A stretch of 64,000 nucleotides of DNA from contig NZ_JADBDS010000006.1 of the NCBI RefSeq assembly GCF_014873705.1, forward strand, positions 186,001 to 250,000, in the 5' to 3' direction. The notes beneath the pieces were generated by a model. It did no database searches, was not told the DNA's origin, and saw nothing but the letters and a program-made list of their open reading frames with translations. This document shows, piece by piece, positions 15,620-24,755 of this stretch. Within the stretch, counting starts at the first letter, position 1. Each line of letters opens with the position of its first letter. This stretch comes from Mycobacterium sp. OAS707. GTDB taxonomy: Bacteria; Actinomycetota; Actinomycetes; Mycobacteriales; Mycobacteriaceae. The position numbers were made by a program, and so were the translations under genes.

Positions 15620-16830
15620 ATCCAGACGCCCTTACCGACCGCGACCACTCCACCGGCGCTGATCGCAAACCGCTCGCGGTCCTTCTCCAGATCGACGCCG
15701 ACCATCTCACCCGGGCCCACCACGACGTTCTTGTCGAGGATCGCGTGGCGCACCACTGCGCCCCGACCGATGCGGGTGCCCGGCATGATCACGCTGCCCT
15801 CGACGATCGCGCCGTCGTCGACGACCACGTTGGACGACAGGACCGAATTGCGTACGGACGCAGCCGAAATGATGCTGCCGGCACCGACGACCGACTCCTG
15901 CGCCGAGCCGCCGTTGACGAATTTTGCGGGCGCCAGGTTCTCGGACTCGCCGCGGATGGGCCAGCGCTTGTTGTAGAGGTTGAACACCGGATGCACGGAC
16001 ACCAGGTCCATGTGGGCGTCGTAGAACGCGTCGAGCGTGCCGACGTCGCGCCAGTAGCCGTGGTCGCGTTCGGTGGCTCCGGGCACTTCGTTGTTGTTGA
16101 AGTCGTACACCGCGGCCATGCCGTCGCTGACCAGACGCGGGATGATGTCGCCGCCCATGTCGTGGTCGGAGTCGTCGTCGTCGGCATCGGCGCGGATGGC
16201 GTCGATGAGCACCTTGGTGGTGAAGATGTAGTTGCCCATCGAGACGAAGGTCTGCTCGGGCTCGTCGGGTGTGCCAGGGGGGTCGGCAGGCTTCTCGATG
16301 AATCCGCGGATGCGACCGGACTCGTCGCTGTCGATGCAACCGAACGCGCTTGCCTCGGCGCGCGGCACCCGGATTCCGGCCACCGTCGCTCCCGCGCCGC
16401 TCTCGATGTGGAACTGGAGCATCTGCTCGGGATCCATCCGGTACACGTGGTCCGCACCGAAAATGATGATGTAGTCGGGATCCTCGTCGTAGATCAGGTT
16501 CAGCGACTGATAGATCGCGTCGGCCGAGCCGGTGTACCACCGCGGGCCGAGCCGCTGCTGCGCTGGCACCGGGGTGATGTATTCGCCGGCAAGCCCTGAC
16601 AGCCGCCAGTTCTGCGAGATGTGGCGGTCCAGCGAATGCGACTTGTACTGGGTCAGCACGCAGATCCGCAGGTACCGCGCGTTCACGAGATTCGACAGCA
16701 CAAAATCGATCAGCCGGTACGCGCCGCCGAAGGGAACGGCCGGCTTGGCCCGATCGGCCGTCAACGGGTACAGCCGCTTGCCTTCGCCGCCTGCCAGGAC
16801 GATGCCAAGGACGTGTGGCAACTCCCTCAT
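15616..16830 (-). CDS. glgC: Glucose-1-phosphate adenylyltransferase GlgC
   Basis: 404 residues, exactly the family length. It has the nucleotide-binding loop AGGEGKRLYPLT followed by RAKPAVPFGG, the substrate region EYITPVPAQQR, and a C-terminal left-handed beta-helix (VVDDGAIVEGSVIMPGTRIG). It makes ADP-glucose from ATP and glucose 1-phosphate, feeding glycogen and, with GlgM, maltose 1-phosphate. Divergent from glgM with 142 nt between, as in M. tuberculosis Rv1213/Rv1212c. Confidence 0.96.
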   Translation of the reverse strand: MRELPHVLGIVLAGGEGKRLYPLTADRAKPAVPFGGAYRLIDFVLSNLVNARYLRICVLTQYKSHSLDRHISQNWRLSGLAGEYITPVPAQQRLGPRWYTGSADAIYQSLNLIYDEDPDYIIIFGADHVYRMDPEQMLQFHIESGAGATVAGIRVPRAEASAFGCIDSDESGRIRGFIEKPADPPGTPDEPEQTFVSMGNYIFTTKVLIDAIRADADDDDSDHDMGGDIIPRLVSDGMAAVYDFNNNEVPGATERDHGYWRDVGTLDAFYDAHMDLVSVHPVFNLYNKRWPIRGESENLAPAKFVNGGSAQESVVGAGSIISAASVRNSVLSSNVVVDDGAIVEGSVIMPGTRIGRGAVVRHAILDKNVVVGPGEMVGVDLEKDRERFAISAGGVVAVGKGVWI

Positions 16831-16886
16831 GATTCAAACCTATCCGCAGGTGCACGCGGCTGCCAGCCATTGCGTGCTATTGATCG

Positions 16887-16915
16887 GTTCTGGCAGTCAT
16901 CCGTTCTGGCAGTCA
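16887..16915. repeat. Direct repeat in the glgC-glgM promoter region
   Basis: The 13-mer GTTCTGGCAGTCA occurs at 16887-16899 and again at 16903-16915, a 16-bp period. It lies between the divergent glg genes and could be a regulator site repeated on nearly the same DNA face. Confidence 0.45.
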
Positions 16916-16959
16916 AGGTATTTGGCGTTTTGGCGGTCGAATAAACCTCCGACAGCTAT

Positions 16960-16965
16960 TACGGT
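16960..16965 (+). promoter_or_regulatory. Candidate -10 box of glgM
   Basis: TACGGT ends 7 nt before ATG 16973, predicting a leaderless glgM message. Confidence 0.5.
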
Positions 16966-16972
16966 CGTGACT

Positions 16973-18136
16973 ATGCGGGTGGCGATGATGACTCGGGAGT
17001 ATCCGCCCGAGGTCTACGGCGGCGCGGGGGTGCACGTCACCGAACTCGTCGCGCAACTGCGCCACCTGTGTGAGGTCGACGTGCACTGCATGGGCGCGCC
17101 CCGGCCCGGGGTCGTCGTCGCGCAACCCGACCCTGCTCTCAAGGGCGCCAACGCTGCGCTGTCGACACTGTCGGCCGACCTCAACATGGTCAACGGCGCG
17201 TCGAACGCCACCGTCGTGCATTCGCACACGTGGTACACCGGGCTGGCCGGACACCTGGCCGCCCTGTTGTACGGCATCCCGCACGTGCTGACCGCGCATT
17301 CGCTTGAACCGATGCGGCCGTGGAAGGCCGAACAGCTTGGCGGCGGCTACCGGGTGTCGTCGTGGGTGGAGAAGACCGCGGTCGAAGCCGCCGACGCCGT
17401 GATCGCGGTCAGTTCGGGCATGCGTGACGACGTGCTGCATACGTATCCGGCGCTGGACCCCAACCGGGTCCACGTGGTGCGCAACGGGATCGACACTGAT
17501 GTCTGGTACCCCGCCGAATCGGAGGCCGACGACTCGGTGCTGCGGGAGCTGGGCGTCGACCGCACCCGTCCGATCGTGGCGTTCGTCGGGCGGATCACCC
17601 GGCAGAAGGGGGTCGCGCATCTGATCGCGGCCGTCCATCACTTCGCACCCGAGATTCAGTTGGTGTTGTGCGCGGGCGCGCCGGACACCCCTGAGATCGC
17701 GGCCGAGGTGACGACCGCGGTGCAGGAGCTGGCGCGCGTCCGCAGCGGCGTGTTCTGGGTCCGGGAAATGTTGCCGATCGGCAAGATTCGCGAAATACTC
17801 TCAGCAGCAACGGTTTTCGTGTGTCCGTCGGTGTACGAACCGTTGGGCATCGTGAACCTGGAGGCAATGGCCTGCGCGACGGCGGTGGTGGCCTCCGATG
17901 TTGGCGGCATCCCGGAGGTGGTCGCCGATCGTCAGACCGGTCTGCTGGTGCACTACGAGGCGAGTGACCCGACATCTTTCGAGCGGCGGCTGGCCGAGGC
18001 GGTCAACTCGCTGGTGGCCGACCCGGAGAGGGCCCGCCAGTATGGCCAGGCTGGACGGCAGCGCTGTATCCAGGAATTCTCCTGGGCGCATATCGCCGAA
18101 CAGACGTTGGAGATCTACCGGAAGGTGTCTTCTTAG
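16973..18136 (+). CDS. glgM: Alpha-maltose-1-phosphate synthase / GT4 glycosyltransferase GlgM
   Basis: 387 residues from ATG 16973, identical in length to Rv1212c. The N-terminal donor loop EYPPEVYGGAGVHV and the C-terminal GT-B motif YEPLGIVNLEAMAC (EX7E) define a GT4 enzyme. Historically annotated glgA; in mycobacteria it uses ADP-glucose and glucose 1-phosphate to make maltose 1-phosphate for the GlgE pathway. It pairs with divergent glgC, which supplies ADP-glucose. The frame is open far upstream but overlaps glgC there, so the ATG near the -10 box is preferred. Confidence 0.94.
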   Translation: MRVAMMTREYPPEVYGGAGVHVTELVAQLRHLCEVDVHCMGAPRPGVVVAQPDPALKGANAALSTLSADLNMVNGASNATVVHSHTWYTGLAGHLAALLYGIPHVLTAHSLEPMRPWKAEQLGGGYRVSSWVEKTAVEAADAVIAVSSGMRDDVLHTYPALDPNRVHVVRNGIDTDVWYPAESEADDSVLRELGVDRTRPIVAFVGRITRQKGVAHLIAAVHHFAPEIQLVLCAGAPDTPEIAAEVTTAVQELARVRSGVFWVREMLPIGKIREILSAATVFVCPSVYEPLGIVNLEAMACATAVVASDVGGIPEVVADRQTGLLVHYEASDPTSFERRLAEAVNSLVADPERARQYGQAGRQRCIQEFSWAHIAEQTLEIYRKVSS

Positions 18137-18303
18137 GAGCTGGTGACGCCCTTGAGTTCGTCGCCGAGGGCGGCCGCTTCGTCAGGGGTCAGTTCGACGA
18201 CGAGTCGCCCGCCGCCTTCCAGTGGTACCCGCATCACGATGCCGCGCCCCTCCTTGGTTGCTTCCAGTGGACCGTCTCCGGTCCGGGGCTTCATCGCCGC
18301 CAT
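18133..18303 (-). CDS. DUF3117 small conserved protein (Rv1211-like)
   Basis: 56 residues from ATG 18303, which has GGAGGG 8 nt upstream. The chain MAAMKPRTGDGPLEATKEG followed by GGGRLVVELTPDEAAALGDELK is almost invariant in actinobacteria. No catalytic residues are evident; the function is unknown. Rv1211 has been described as calmodulin-like, which I cannot support from the sequence. Its stop overlaps that of convergent glgM by 4 nt. Confidence 0.88.
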   Translation of the reverse strand: MAAMKPRTGDGPLEATKEGRGIVMRVPLEGGGRLVVELTPDEAAALGDELKGVTSS

Positions 18304-18409
18304 CGAGTGCTCCCTCCACATGAGCCGGCCCGTCGTCGGGCGTCCAGATCTTCTCCCATTGTTCCCTATCGGCAGCGATCGGTGTGCAAAGACCCGGCTA
18401 AGACCGTCA

Positions 18410-19012
18410 TTACGATGCGGCTTTGATGGCCGGAACCCAGCAATCGACGGTGTGGTCGTCGACCATTCCGGTGGCTTGCATCAACGCGTAGGCCGTCGTC
18501 GGTCCGACGAATCGGAAGCCGCGGCGCTTCAATTCCTTGGCCATCGCGGTGGATTCCGGTGTCACAGCGGGCACGGCGGAAAGGTCGGCCGGTCTTGGCC
18601 GAGCCGGTGGTGCGAATGACCACAGCAATTCGCCGAGATCCACTCCGCCGTCGGAGAGGTCGGCTACCGCGCGCGCGTTGGCGATGGTGGCTTCGATCTT
18701 CGCGCGGTTGCGCACGATGCCGGCATCGGCCATCAACCGGTCGATGTCGCGCTTCGTGTAGCGGGCGACGCGCTCGGCGTCGAACTCGTGGAACGCGCGA
18801 CGGAAGTTCTCCCGCTTGCGCAAGATGATCAGCCACGACAGGCCACTCTGGAAGGCTTCGAGACTGATCCGCTCGAACAGGGCCGCAGAATCCCGCAGCG
18901 GCTGCCCCCACTCGGTGTCATGGTAGTCGCGGTAGAGGACGAAATCGTCTGGGGCCAAACGACTTTGGTCGATCCAACCGCAGCGGGTGCGGCCGTCTTC
19001 GACAACGGTCAC
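18410..19012 (-). CDS. tagA: DNA-3-methyladenine glycosylase I TagA
   Basis: 200 residues. It shows the TagI fold signatures YRDYHDTEWGQPLRDSAALF and EAFQSGLSWLIILRKRENFR, and the C-terminal zinc-site histidines (MVDDHTVDCW). It removes alkylated bases such as 3-methyladenine, starting base-excision repair. The start overlaps the stop of the DivIVA-like gene as ATGA, so the two are coupled, as for Rv1210-Rv1209. Confidence 0.95.
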   Translation of the reverse strand: MTVVEDGRTRCGWIDQSRLAPDDFVLYRDYHDTEWGQPLRDSAALFERISLEAFQSGLSWLIILRKRENFRRAFHEFDAERVARYTKRDIDRLMADAGIVRNRAKIEATIANARAVADLSDGGVDLGELLWSFAPPARPRPADLSAVPAVTPESTAMAKELKRRGFRFVGPTTAYALMQATGMVDDHTVDCWVPAIKAAS

Positions 19013-19380
19013 GAGTCTTCCTCGCCGTTGGGTAGCGCATGCGCCGGCCCCTCGGCGCGTTCATCGGCATCCTCTGTTTCATCGTCGAGGCCGTTGGCCG
19101 CACGCACCGCGGCGAGCTGACCCCGCAGCAGGTCGAGTTCCTGGCCGAGCCGGTCGAGTACCCAGTCGACCTCGCTGGTTTTGTAGCCGCGCAGGGTCTG
19201 GGTGAACTTGACGGCATCGACGTCGGAACCGGTGACACCCGACGCGGGCAACACGGTGGCGGTGGTGGCGGCGGGCAGCGGCGGCAACGGCTCGCCACGG
19301 CCGAACAACACGCTGCCGAGGCCGAACAGCACGACAGCCACCAGGATCAGCACAACCAGATACAGCAGAACCAAGGTCAC
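19009..19380 (-). CDS. Membrane-anchored DivIVA-domain protein (Rv1209-like)
   Basis: 123 residues. A single N-terminal transmembrane helix (about 3-26) is followed by a DivIVA-type segment (VKFTQTLRGYKTSEVDWVLDRL) and a short coiled coil to residue 95, then an acidic tail. DivIVA-like domains sense membrane curvature and scaffold cell-wall growth; Wag31 is the main one in mycobacteria. The role of this short membrane-bound form is not established. Coupled to tagA by a 4-nt overlap. Confidence 0.8.
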   Translation of the reverse strand: MTLVLLYLVVLILVAVVLFGLGSVLFGRGEPLPPLPAATTATVLPASGVTGSDVDAVKFTQTLRGYKTSEVDWVLDRLGQELDLLRGQLAAVRAANGLDDETEDADERAEGPAHALPNGEEDS

Positions 19381-19422
19381 GTATCGATACTGCCCGACGG
19401 GCCTGACAAACCGGTCGCCGGA

Positions 19423-20931
19423 TCAGGCCGGTTTCGAGCGGGGACGGCGGCTGAGCGTGCGCAGCGTGAGCCGACTCAGCTTGGGCGCCCGGTTCGCCAC
19501 CTGGACCAACGCCCGATCCGCCGGCTTCATCGTCGCGACCGGCGACGGGGTCAGCGCCGCCTGCTCGGGGGTGGCCTGGGCGGCAGGCCGCTGATCGTCG
19601 CGGCGGTCGGCCACCACGGAATGGACTGCCCATCTGCCGGGCACGCCCTTCAATTCGTGCTCGCCGCGCTCTTCGAATTCGACGCCCGAGCCGAACACCA
19701 GGTCCCGCACGGTCGCGGACACCAGGACCTCGCCCGGGCCGGCCAGTGCCATGATGCGAGACCCGATGTGGGCGGCGACGCCGCTGATGTCATCGTTGGT
19801 GACCTCGCACTCGCCCGCGTGCACGCCGGCCCGCACTTCGACACCTTCATCGCTGGCATGCCGCGAGATCGTCAGCGCGCACCGGACCGCGAGTGTCGGC
19901 CGATCGAAGGTGGCGAGTACGCCGTCGCCCATCGTCTTGATGAGTGTGCCGTCGTGACGTTCGACTGCATCCCGCACCGCGCCATGGTGCACGCCCAAAA
20001 GCGTCGACCACGTCTCGTCACCCATGGCCACCGCCCGCGCGGTTGAGCCCACGATGTCGGTGTAGAGCACGGTGACGAGCTTGCGTGAGATGGGCCCGCG
20101 GGGTGCCCTGCCGCCGATGAACTCTTCGATACCGGCGAGGATGTCGTCGCCGTTGAAGAAGCACATGTGCTCGTCCCCCGGCAGTTCAAGCATCTTCGCG
20201 CCGGCGATCGCATCAGCGGCCCACCGCGCGCCCTCGATTGGCATGATGTCGTCGGTTCGGTGGATCACCAGCGTCGGCACGTCGACGGCGTCGGTTGCGC
20301 CCGTGACGTCGTAGTCCCAATACGAATTGATGATCACCCGCGCCATGCCGGGGCTCGCGCAGGCACGCTCCACATTCGGGGCCAACCTGCGATACACGGC
20401 GCTCTCTCGCGCATACGGGGACAGCGTGTGGAAAAAAGCACCGTCGCCCCAATGTTCGCTGCAATGGCGCATATTCGCCCACAGCCGATCAAATCGGGCC
20501 TCACTGCCTGGGAGGTAATCCTTTCCCGGCACGACCCGAGGCACACCACACATCGAAATCAGCGCCTCGACACGCTCAGGGTGCGTCGCGGCGAGCAGCA
20601 TCGCCGGTGTGGCTGCCTCTGAATTCCCGATGACCACAGCGCGCTTGGAATCGGCGGCATCGAGCACCGCGAGAAAGTCGTCCGCGCGCTGTTGCACCGT
20701 CGGAACGCCCGCCACCGGATCGGAAAGGCCAGTGCCGGGCTTGTCGAACAGCAGCAGGCGCCCCATCGACGACAACCGGCGAAGGAAGTCGGTCGCATAC
20801 GGATCGGCCCACATGAGATCCAGGTGCGACACCAGACCCGCACCAAAGATGATGTCGACGGGACCATCACCGATCGCCTGGTAGGCGATGCAGATGTCCC
20901 CCCGACGGGCGTACTCGACGTCGACCGTCAC
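19423..20931 (-). CDS. Alpha/beta-hydrolase fused to class III adenylate/guanylate cyclase
   Basis: 502 residues from GTG 20931; the frame is open upstream but enters gpgS. Residues 10-275 are an alpha/beta hydrolase with nucleophile Ser104 in VIGNSEAA and catalytic His near GDEHMCF. Residues 285-440 are a cyclase homology domain with metal-binding Asp292 (LYTDIVGST) and Asp336 (KTMGDGV), ending with ELKGVPGRW. The tail of about 60 residues is basic. This is the LipJ/Rv1900c arrangement, in which a hydrolase domain may sense a ligand and modulate cNMP synthesis. The last Gly of the hydrolase GxSxG elbow is Ala here. Confidence 0.88.
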   Translation of the reverse strand: MTVDVEYARRGDICIAYQAIGDGPVDIIFGAGLVSHLDLMWADPYATDFLRRLSSMGRLLLFDKPGTGLSDPVAGVPTVQQRADDFLAVLDAADSKRAVVIGNSEAATPAMLLAATHPERVEALISMCGVPRVVPGKDYLPGSEARFDRLWANMRHCSEHWGDGAFFHTLSPYARESAVYRRLAPNVERACASPGMARVIINSYWDYDVTGATDAVDVPTLVIHRTDDIMPIEGARWAADAIAGAKMLELPGDEHMCFFNGDDILAGIEEFIGGRAPRGPISRKLVTVLYTDIVGSTARAVAMGDETWSTLLGVHHGAVRDAVERHDGTLIKTMGDGVLATFDRPTLAVRCALTISRHASDEGVEVRAGVHAGECEVTNDDISGVAAHIGSRIMALAGPGEVLVSATVRDLVFGSGVEFEERGEHELKGVPGRWAVHSVVADRRDDQRPAAQATPEQAALTPSPVATMKPADRALVQVANRAPKLSRLTLRTLSRRPRSKPA

Positions 20932-20996
20932 GTCGCTACCGCCTGTGCTTCCCCCACATAAACGCTGATCCTCCGCCGCCGAGGCGGTCAGGTCAA

Positions 20997-21947
20997 TTAG
21001 CCGCGTGGGCGCAGCGTGATCATCGGCGGGCGGTCGGCCAGCGATACCGACGAAGTCCGCGGCGTGTAGTCGTCGCCGTCGGCGAAGAACTGCGTCAGCG
21101 CGACGCCTGAGTCCGGCACGCCGCAGCGCGACAGCAGGGTGGCGATGACCTGGCGACTCATCGACGCGAGTTCGGTCAGCGGCCGGTTGCGATGGGTACG
21201 TACGCCCAAGTTGACCTGCGCGATCGCGTCCAGGCCGAGGCGGTCGTAGGTGTCGATCAACAGCCCGATCTCTACGCCGTAGCCAGGGGCGAACGGCACC
21301 GACGTCAGCAGCTCGCGAGTGCCCGCGTATTCGCCGCCAAGGGGCTGCAGCAGGCAGCTCAACTCCGGCCGAAGCGACGCCAGCAGCGGGCGCGCGACAA
21401 GCTCGGTGACCCGGCCGCCGCCGTTGGCGTCCTCGCTGCCGCTCACCTTCAGCGGCCTGCGGTAGAAGCCCTTGACCAGATGAACGCCGTCCGTGGTCAG
21501 CAGCGGGCCGAGCAGCTTGGGCACGAACATCGGGTCGGGGTCGATCAGATCGGAGTCCACGAACACGATGATGTCGCCGGTGGTAGCGGCAAGAGACCGC
21601 CACAGCACCTCACCCTTGCCGGGCTGCGGCTCGACTTCGGGCAGCGCGACCTCGCGGCTGACCACCCGCGCACCGGCCGCGACGGCCCTGATCTCGGTGT
21701 CGTCGGTGGAGCCGGAGTCGAGCACGATCAGCTCGTCGACCAGCCCGCCCAGCAGCGGGGTGATGGTCTCGACGACGCTGCCGACGGTGTCTTCCTCGTT
21801 GAGGGCGGGCAGCACCACCGAGATGGTGCGTCCGCGCTTGGCGGCCACCAGTTCGTCGATGGTCCACGACGGCCGGTTCCAACTGTGGTCGGTCAACCAT
21901 CTGCCGGTGACGACATCCGTTCCCGGCAGTTCTGGTGTGAGTGTCAT
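20997..21947 (-). CDS. gpgS: Glucosyl-3-phosphoglycerate synthase GpgS
   Basis: 316 residues. A GT-A/GT81 fold: SVVLPALNEEDTV at the N-terminus, the DxD motif in VFVDSDLID, and the acceptor-binding region HLVKGFYRRP. It transfers glucose from UDP- or ADP-glucose to D-3-phosphoglycerate, the first step of methylglucose lipopolysaccharide synthesis. The start overlaps the folP2 stop (ATGA). Ortholog of Rv1208. Confidence 0.96.
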   Translation of the reverse strand: MTLTPELPGTDVVTGRWLTDHSWNRPSWTIDELVAAKRGRTISVVLPALNEEDTVGSVVETITPLLGGLVDELIVLDSGSTDDTEIRAVAAGARVVSREVALPEVEPQPGKGEVLWRSLAATTGDIIVFVDSDLIDPDPMFVPKLLGPLLTTDGVHLVKGFYRRPLKVSGSEDANGGGRVTELVARPLLASLRPELSCLLQPLGGEYAGTRELLTSVPFAPGYGVEIGLLIDTYDRLGLDAIAQVNLGVRTHRNRPLTELASMSRQVIATLLSRCGVPDSGVALTQFFADGDDYTPRTSSVSLADRPPMITLRPRG

Positions 21948-22858
21948 GCCAGTCCCCTAACCGTGCGCGTGGGCGGACGCACGCCCTGAATCGACGCGAC
22001 CATTTCCAGTACGCGCCGTGTGGGACCGACTTCGTGCACGCGGAACATGGCAGCCCCGTCCGCCGCGGCCAGCGCGGTCGCGGCCAGGGTGCCCTCCAGG
22101 CGTTCGGTCAGACCCACACCCAGAGTTTCCCCGACGAAATCCTTGTTGCTCAGTGCCATCAGGACCGGCCATCCAGTTTTTACAAGCTCTTTCACCTGGC
22201 GCAACAAACTAAGACCGTGATAAGTGTTCTTGCCGAAATCGTGGGTCGGGTCGATCAGCACGGCGTCTTTGGCCACCCCGGCGGCCACCGCGCGCTCGGC
22301 GGCAGCGGTCACCTCGGCGATCACGTCGTCGACGACGCCGCGTTCGGTGATGCCGTAGTTGACGCGGAACGGCCGGGTGCGTGGCGTCGCACCGCCGGTA
22401 TGCGAGCACACCAGGCCGGCGTTGAACTCCGCTGCGACCTCCGGCAGCGCCTGGTCGTGGCCGCCCCAGGTGTCGTTGATCAGGTCAGCACCCGCCGCGC
22501 AGGCCTGCTTGGCCACCTCGGAGCGCCAGGTGTCGACGCTGATCAGCTGGTTGGGGAAGGTGTCGCGCAGCCACTCGATGAACGGCACGACGCGGGCGAT
22601 CTCCTCGTCGATCTCGACCGGCCCGCCTGGGCCTGCCTTGACGCCGCCCACATCAACGACGTCGGCGCCTTCTTCGATCACCCGGTGCGCCGCGGCCTTG
22701 GCCGCCTCGTCGGTGAACGTCGCGCCGCGGTCGTAGAACGAGTCCGGTGTGCGGTTGACGATCGCCATGATCAAGGCGCGATCGCCTGCCACCGGACGGC
22801 CCAGGAACGTCGACAACACGCCTTCCAGGCTACGGGCCTGTGATTTCGGCGCGCTCAC
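21944..22858 (-). CDS. folP2: Dihydropteroate synthase homolog FolP2
   Basis: 304 residues from GTG 22858. A pterin-binding TIM barrel with IVNRTPDSFYD, VDVGGVKAGPG and SVDTWRSEVA. Loops differ from active DHPS: NRTPDS replaces the usual NVTPDS and NDTWGG replaces NDVSGG. In M. tuberculosis Rv1207 (FolP2) lacks DHPS activity, and the constant neighbour gpgS suggests a role tied to glucosylglycerate or MGLP metabolism. The fold is certain; the reaction is open. Confidence 0.9.
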   Translation of the reverse strand: MSAPKSQARSLEGVLSTFLGRPVAGDRALIMAIVNRTPDSFYDRGATFTDEAAKAAAHRVIEEGADVVDVGGVKAGPGGPVEIDEEIARVVPFIEWLRDTFPNQLISVDTWRSEVAKQACAAGADLINDTWGGHDQALPEVAAEFNAGLVCSHTGGATPRTRPFRVNYGITERGVVDDVIAEVTAAAERAVAAGVAKDAVLIDPTHDFGKNTYHGLSLLRQVKELVKTGWPVLMALSNKDFVGETLGVGLTERLEGTLAATALAAADGAAMFRVHEVGPTRRVLEMVASIQGVRPPTRTVRGLA

Positions 22859-22891
22859 CGTCGCTCAGCGTGGATTAGCGCACCGAAATCG

Positions 22892-24703
22892 CTAGTTCTT
22901 GGGCTTCTTTCCGTCGGCGACCTCTTTGGGGTATTCGTCGTAGAACTCGACGTAACCCTCGTCGCGGCCTGCCAGCACGTAGATCGGATCCTCGATCTTG
23001 TCGGCCTCTTCGTCGCCCTCGCCGGTGTTGCCGCCGTATCCCTCCTTGCGGAGGTCGACCTTCTGGCTCTTGAACGTCGACGTGTGCGCCAGTTCCTTGA
23101 CGACGCGGACGAACAACGGCACCGCATAGCCGGGCAGCCGCTCGTAGGCCGCCTTCGCCAGCGCCTTGCCGTCGAACTCCTCGCCCTCCTTGAGCTGAAT
23201 CGCCGCCATGCCCGCTTTCCCGCCCGCGCCCTCGACCTCGACGCCGAACACCGTCGCCTCCTCGACCTGCGGGTCGGTGGAGATCGCAGCCTCCACCTCG
23301 GTGGTGGCGACGTTCTCCCCCTTCCACCGGAACGTGTCGCCGAGCCGGTCGGTGAACGCCGCATGCCCGAAGCCCTGCGAGCGCATCAGATCGCCGGTGT
23401 TGAACCACACATCGCCCTCTTTGAAGGCGTTGCGCACCAGCTTCTTCTCGGACTCGTCCTTGTCGGTGTAGCCGTCGAACGGCTGGAAGCTGCTGACCTT
23501 CGACAGCAGCAGACCGGGTTCGCCATTGCGGACCTTCTTGACGCGGCCTTTGTCGTCGCGCACCGGATCGCCTGTCTCCGAGTCGTATTCGACGAACGCC
23601 ACTGGCGTCGGGCAGATGCCTGTCGTCTTGTCGACGTTGAGCACGTTGACGAACGCCGTGTTGCCCTCACTGGCAGCGTAGAACTCACACACCCGGTCGA
23701 TTCCGAACCGGTTGGTGAACTCGTCCCAAATCGCCGGGCGCAGACCGTTTCCCGCGATGACCCGCACCTTGTGCTTGCGGTCGGTGTCCTTCTCGGGCTG
23801 GTTGAGCAGATACGCGCAGATCTCACCGATGTAGACGAACGCGGTCGCCTTGTAGCGGATGATGTCGTCCCAGAACTTCGACGCCGAGAACGACTTACCC
23901 AGCGCCAGCGTCGATCCGCCGTTGAGGACCGCAGACAGCGCGACCGTCAGCGCGTTGTTGTGGTAAAGCGGCAGACAGCAGTACAGGGTGTCGTTGCTGT
24001 TCAACCGCATTCCCAGGCCACCGAACCCCGCGAGCGCGCGCAGCCACCGATAGTGGGTCATCACACTGGCTTTCGGCATGCCGGTGGTGCCCGACGTGAA
24101 GATGTAGAACGCCTTGTCCTTGGCGAGGACGGCCGATGCCGTGGCCGGGTTCCCGGTCGGCGCCGTTTCGGCGAGACGGTCGAACTCGTCGAGTGTCACG
24201 AGACCTTCGGTGTCGGCGCCACATTCCTGAATCGGGTCGGCGAATTCGGGGTCGGCGACGATCACTTTGGCCGACAGCAGCCCCAGGCTGTGCTTGAGGA
24301 CGTCACCGCGCTGGTGGTAATTCAGCATGCCGGAGATCGCGCCGCACTTGACCGCGGCAAGCATCAGAAGCACGGGTTCGGGCGAGTTGCGAAGCATGAT
24401 GCCGACGACGTCGCCGTGGCCGACACCGCGGGCGGCCAGCACCGCGGCGTATCGGTTGGCCGTCTCGTTGGCCTCCCGGTAGGTGATGTCGCGGTCCTCG
24501 AACCGCAGAAACACCTTGTCGCCGTAGCGGGCGGCACGTTCCTGGAACACTCGGCCGATCGAGGTCTTGGCGGTGGGGCGGGCCCCGAAGCCGGTGACCA
24601 CACCGCTCAAGATGGTCGGTAGGTCCATCAACAGACCCGGCACTTGGCTGGCGATGTCGAGCAGCCCGACGCTGCTGCGAGTCCCCGACTTCTGGTCGCT
24701 CAT
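22892..24703 (-). CDS. fadD6: Long-chain acyl-CoA synthetase FadD6
   Basis: 603 residues from ATG 24703, preceded by GGAGGGGA; a GTG/ATG-like start 36 nt further up is less likely. ANL-superfamily motifs are YIFTSGTTGMPKA (P-loop), EFYAASEGN and the hinge region DRLGDTFRWKGENVAT, diagnostic of the very-long-chain FadD/FATP subgroup. It activates fatty acids to acyl-CoA with ATP, possibly coupled to uptake. Ortholog of Rv1206. It is followed 33 nt later by folP2 on the same strand. Confidence 0.94.
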   Translation of the reverse strand: MSDQKSGTRSSVGLLDIASQVPGLLMDLPTILSGVVTGFGARPTAKTSIGRVFQERAARYGDKVFLRFEDRDITYREANETANRYAAVLAARGVGHGDVVGIMLRNSPEPVLLMLAAVKCGAISGMLNYHQRGDVLKHSLGLLSAKVIVADPEFADPIQECGADTEGLVTLDEFDRLAETAPTGNPATASAVLAKDKAFYIFTSGTTGMPKASVMTHYRWLRALAGFGGLGMRLNSNDTLYCCLPLYHNNALTVALSAVLNGGSTLALGKSFSASKFWDDIIRYKATAFVYIGEICAYLLNQPEKDTDRKHKVRVIAGNGLRPAIWDEFTNRFGIDRVCEFYAASEGNTAFVNVLNVDKTTGICPTPVAFVEYDSETGDPVRDDKGRVKKVRNGEPGLLLSKVSSFQPFDGYTDKDESEKKLVRNAFKEGDVWFNTGDLMRSQGFGHAAFTDRLGDTFRWKGENVATTEVEAAISTDPQVEEATVFGVEVEGAGGKAGMAAIQLKEGEEFDGKALAKAAYERLPGYAVPLFVRVVKELAHTSTFKSQKVDLRKEGYGGNTGEGDEEADKIEDPIYVLAGRDEGYVEFYDEYPKEVADGKKPKN

Positions 24704-24755
24704 GGGCGATACGTCCCCTCCACTGTTTTGTTGTCGCACACCCTAGTGACCGTTG

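Noticed and set aside
23084..24622. Plus-strand open frame of 512 codons antisense to fadD6
   Set aside because: Shadow of fadD6; no motif.
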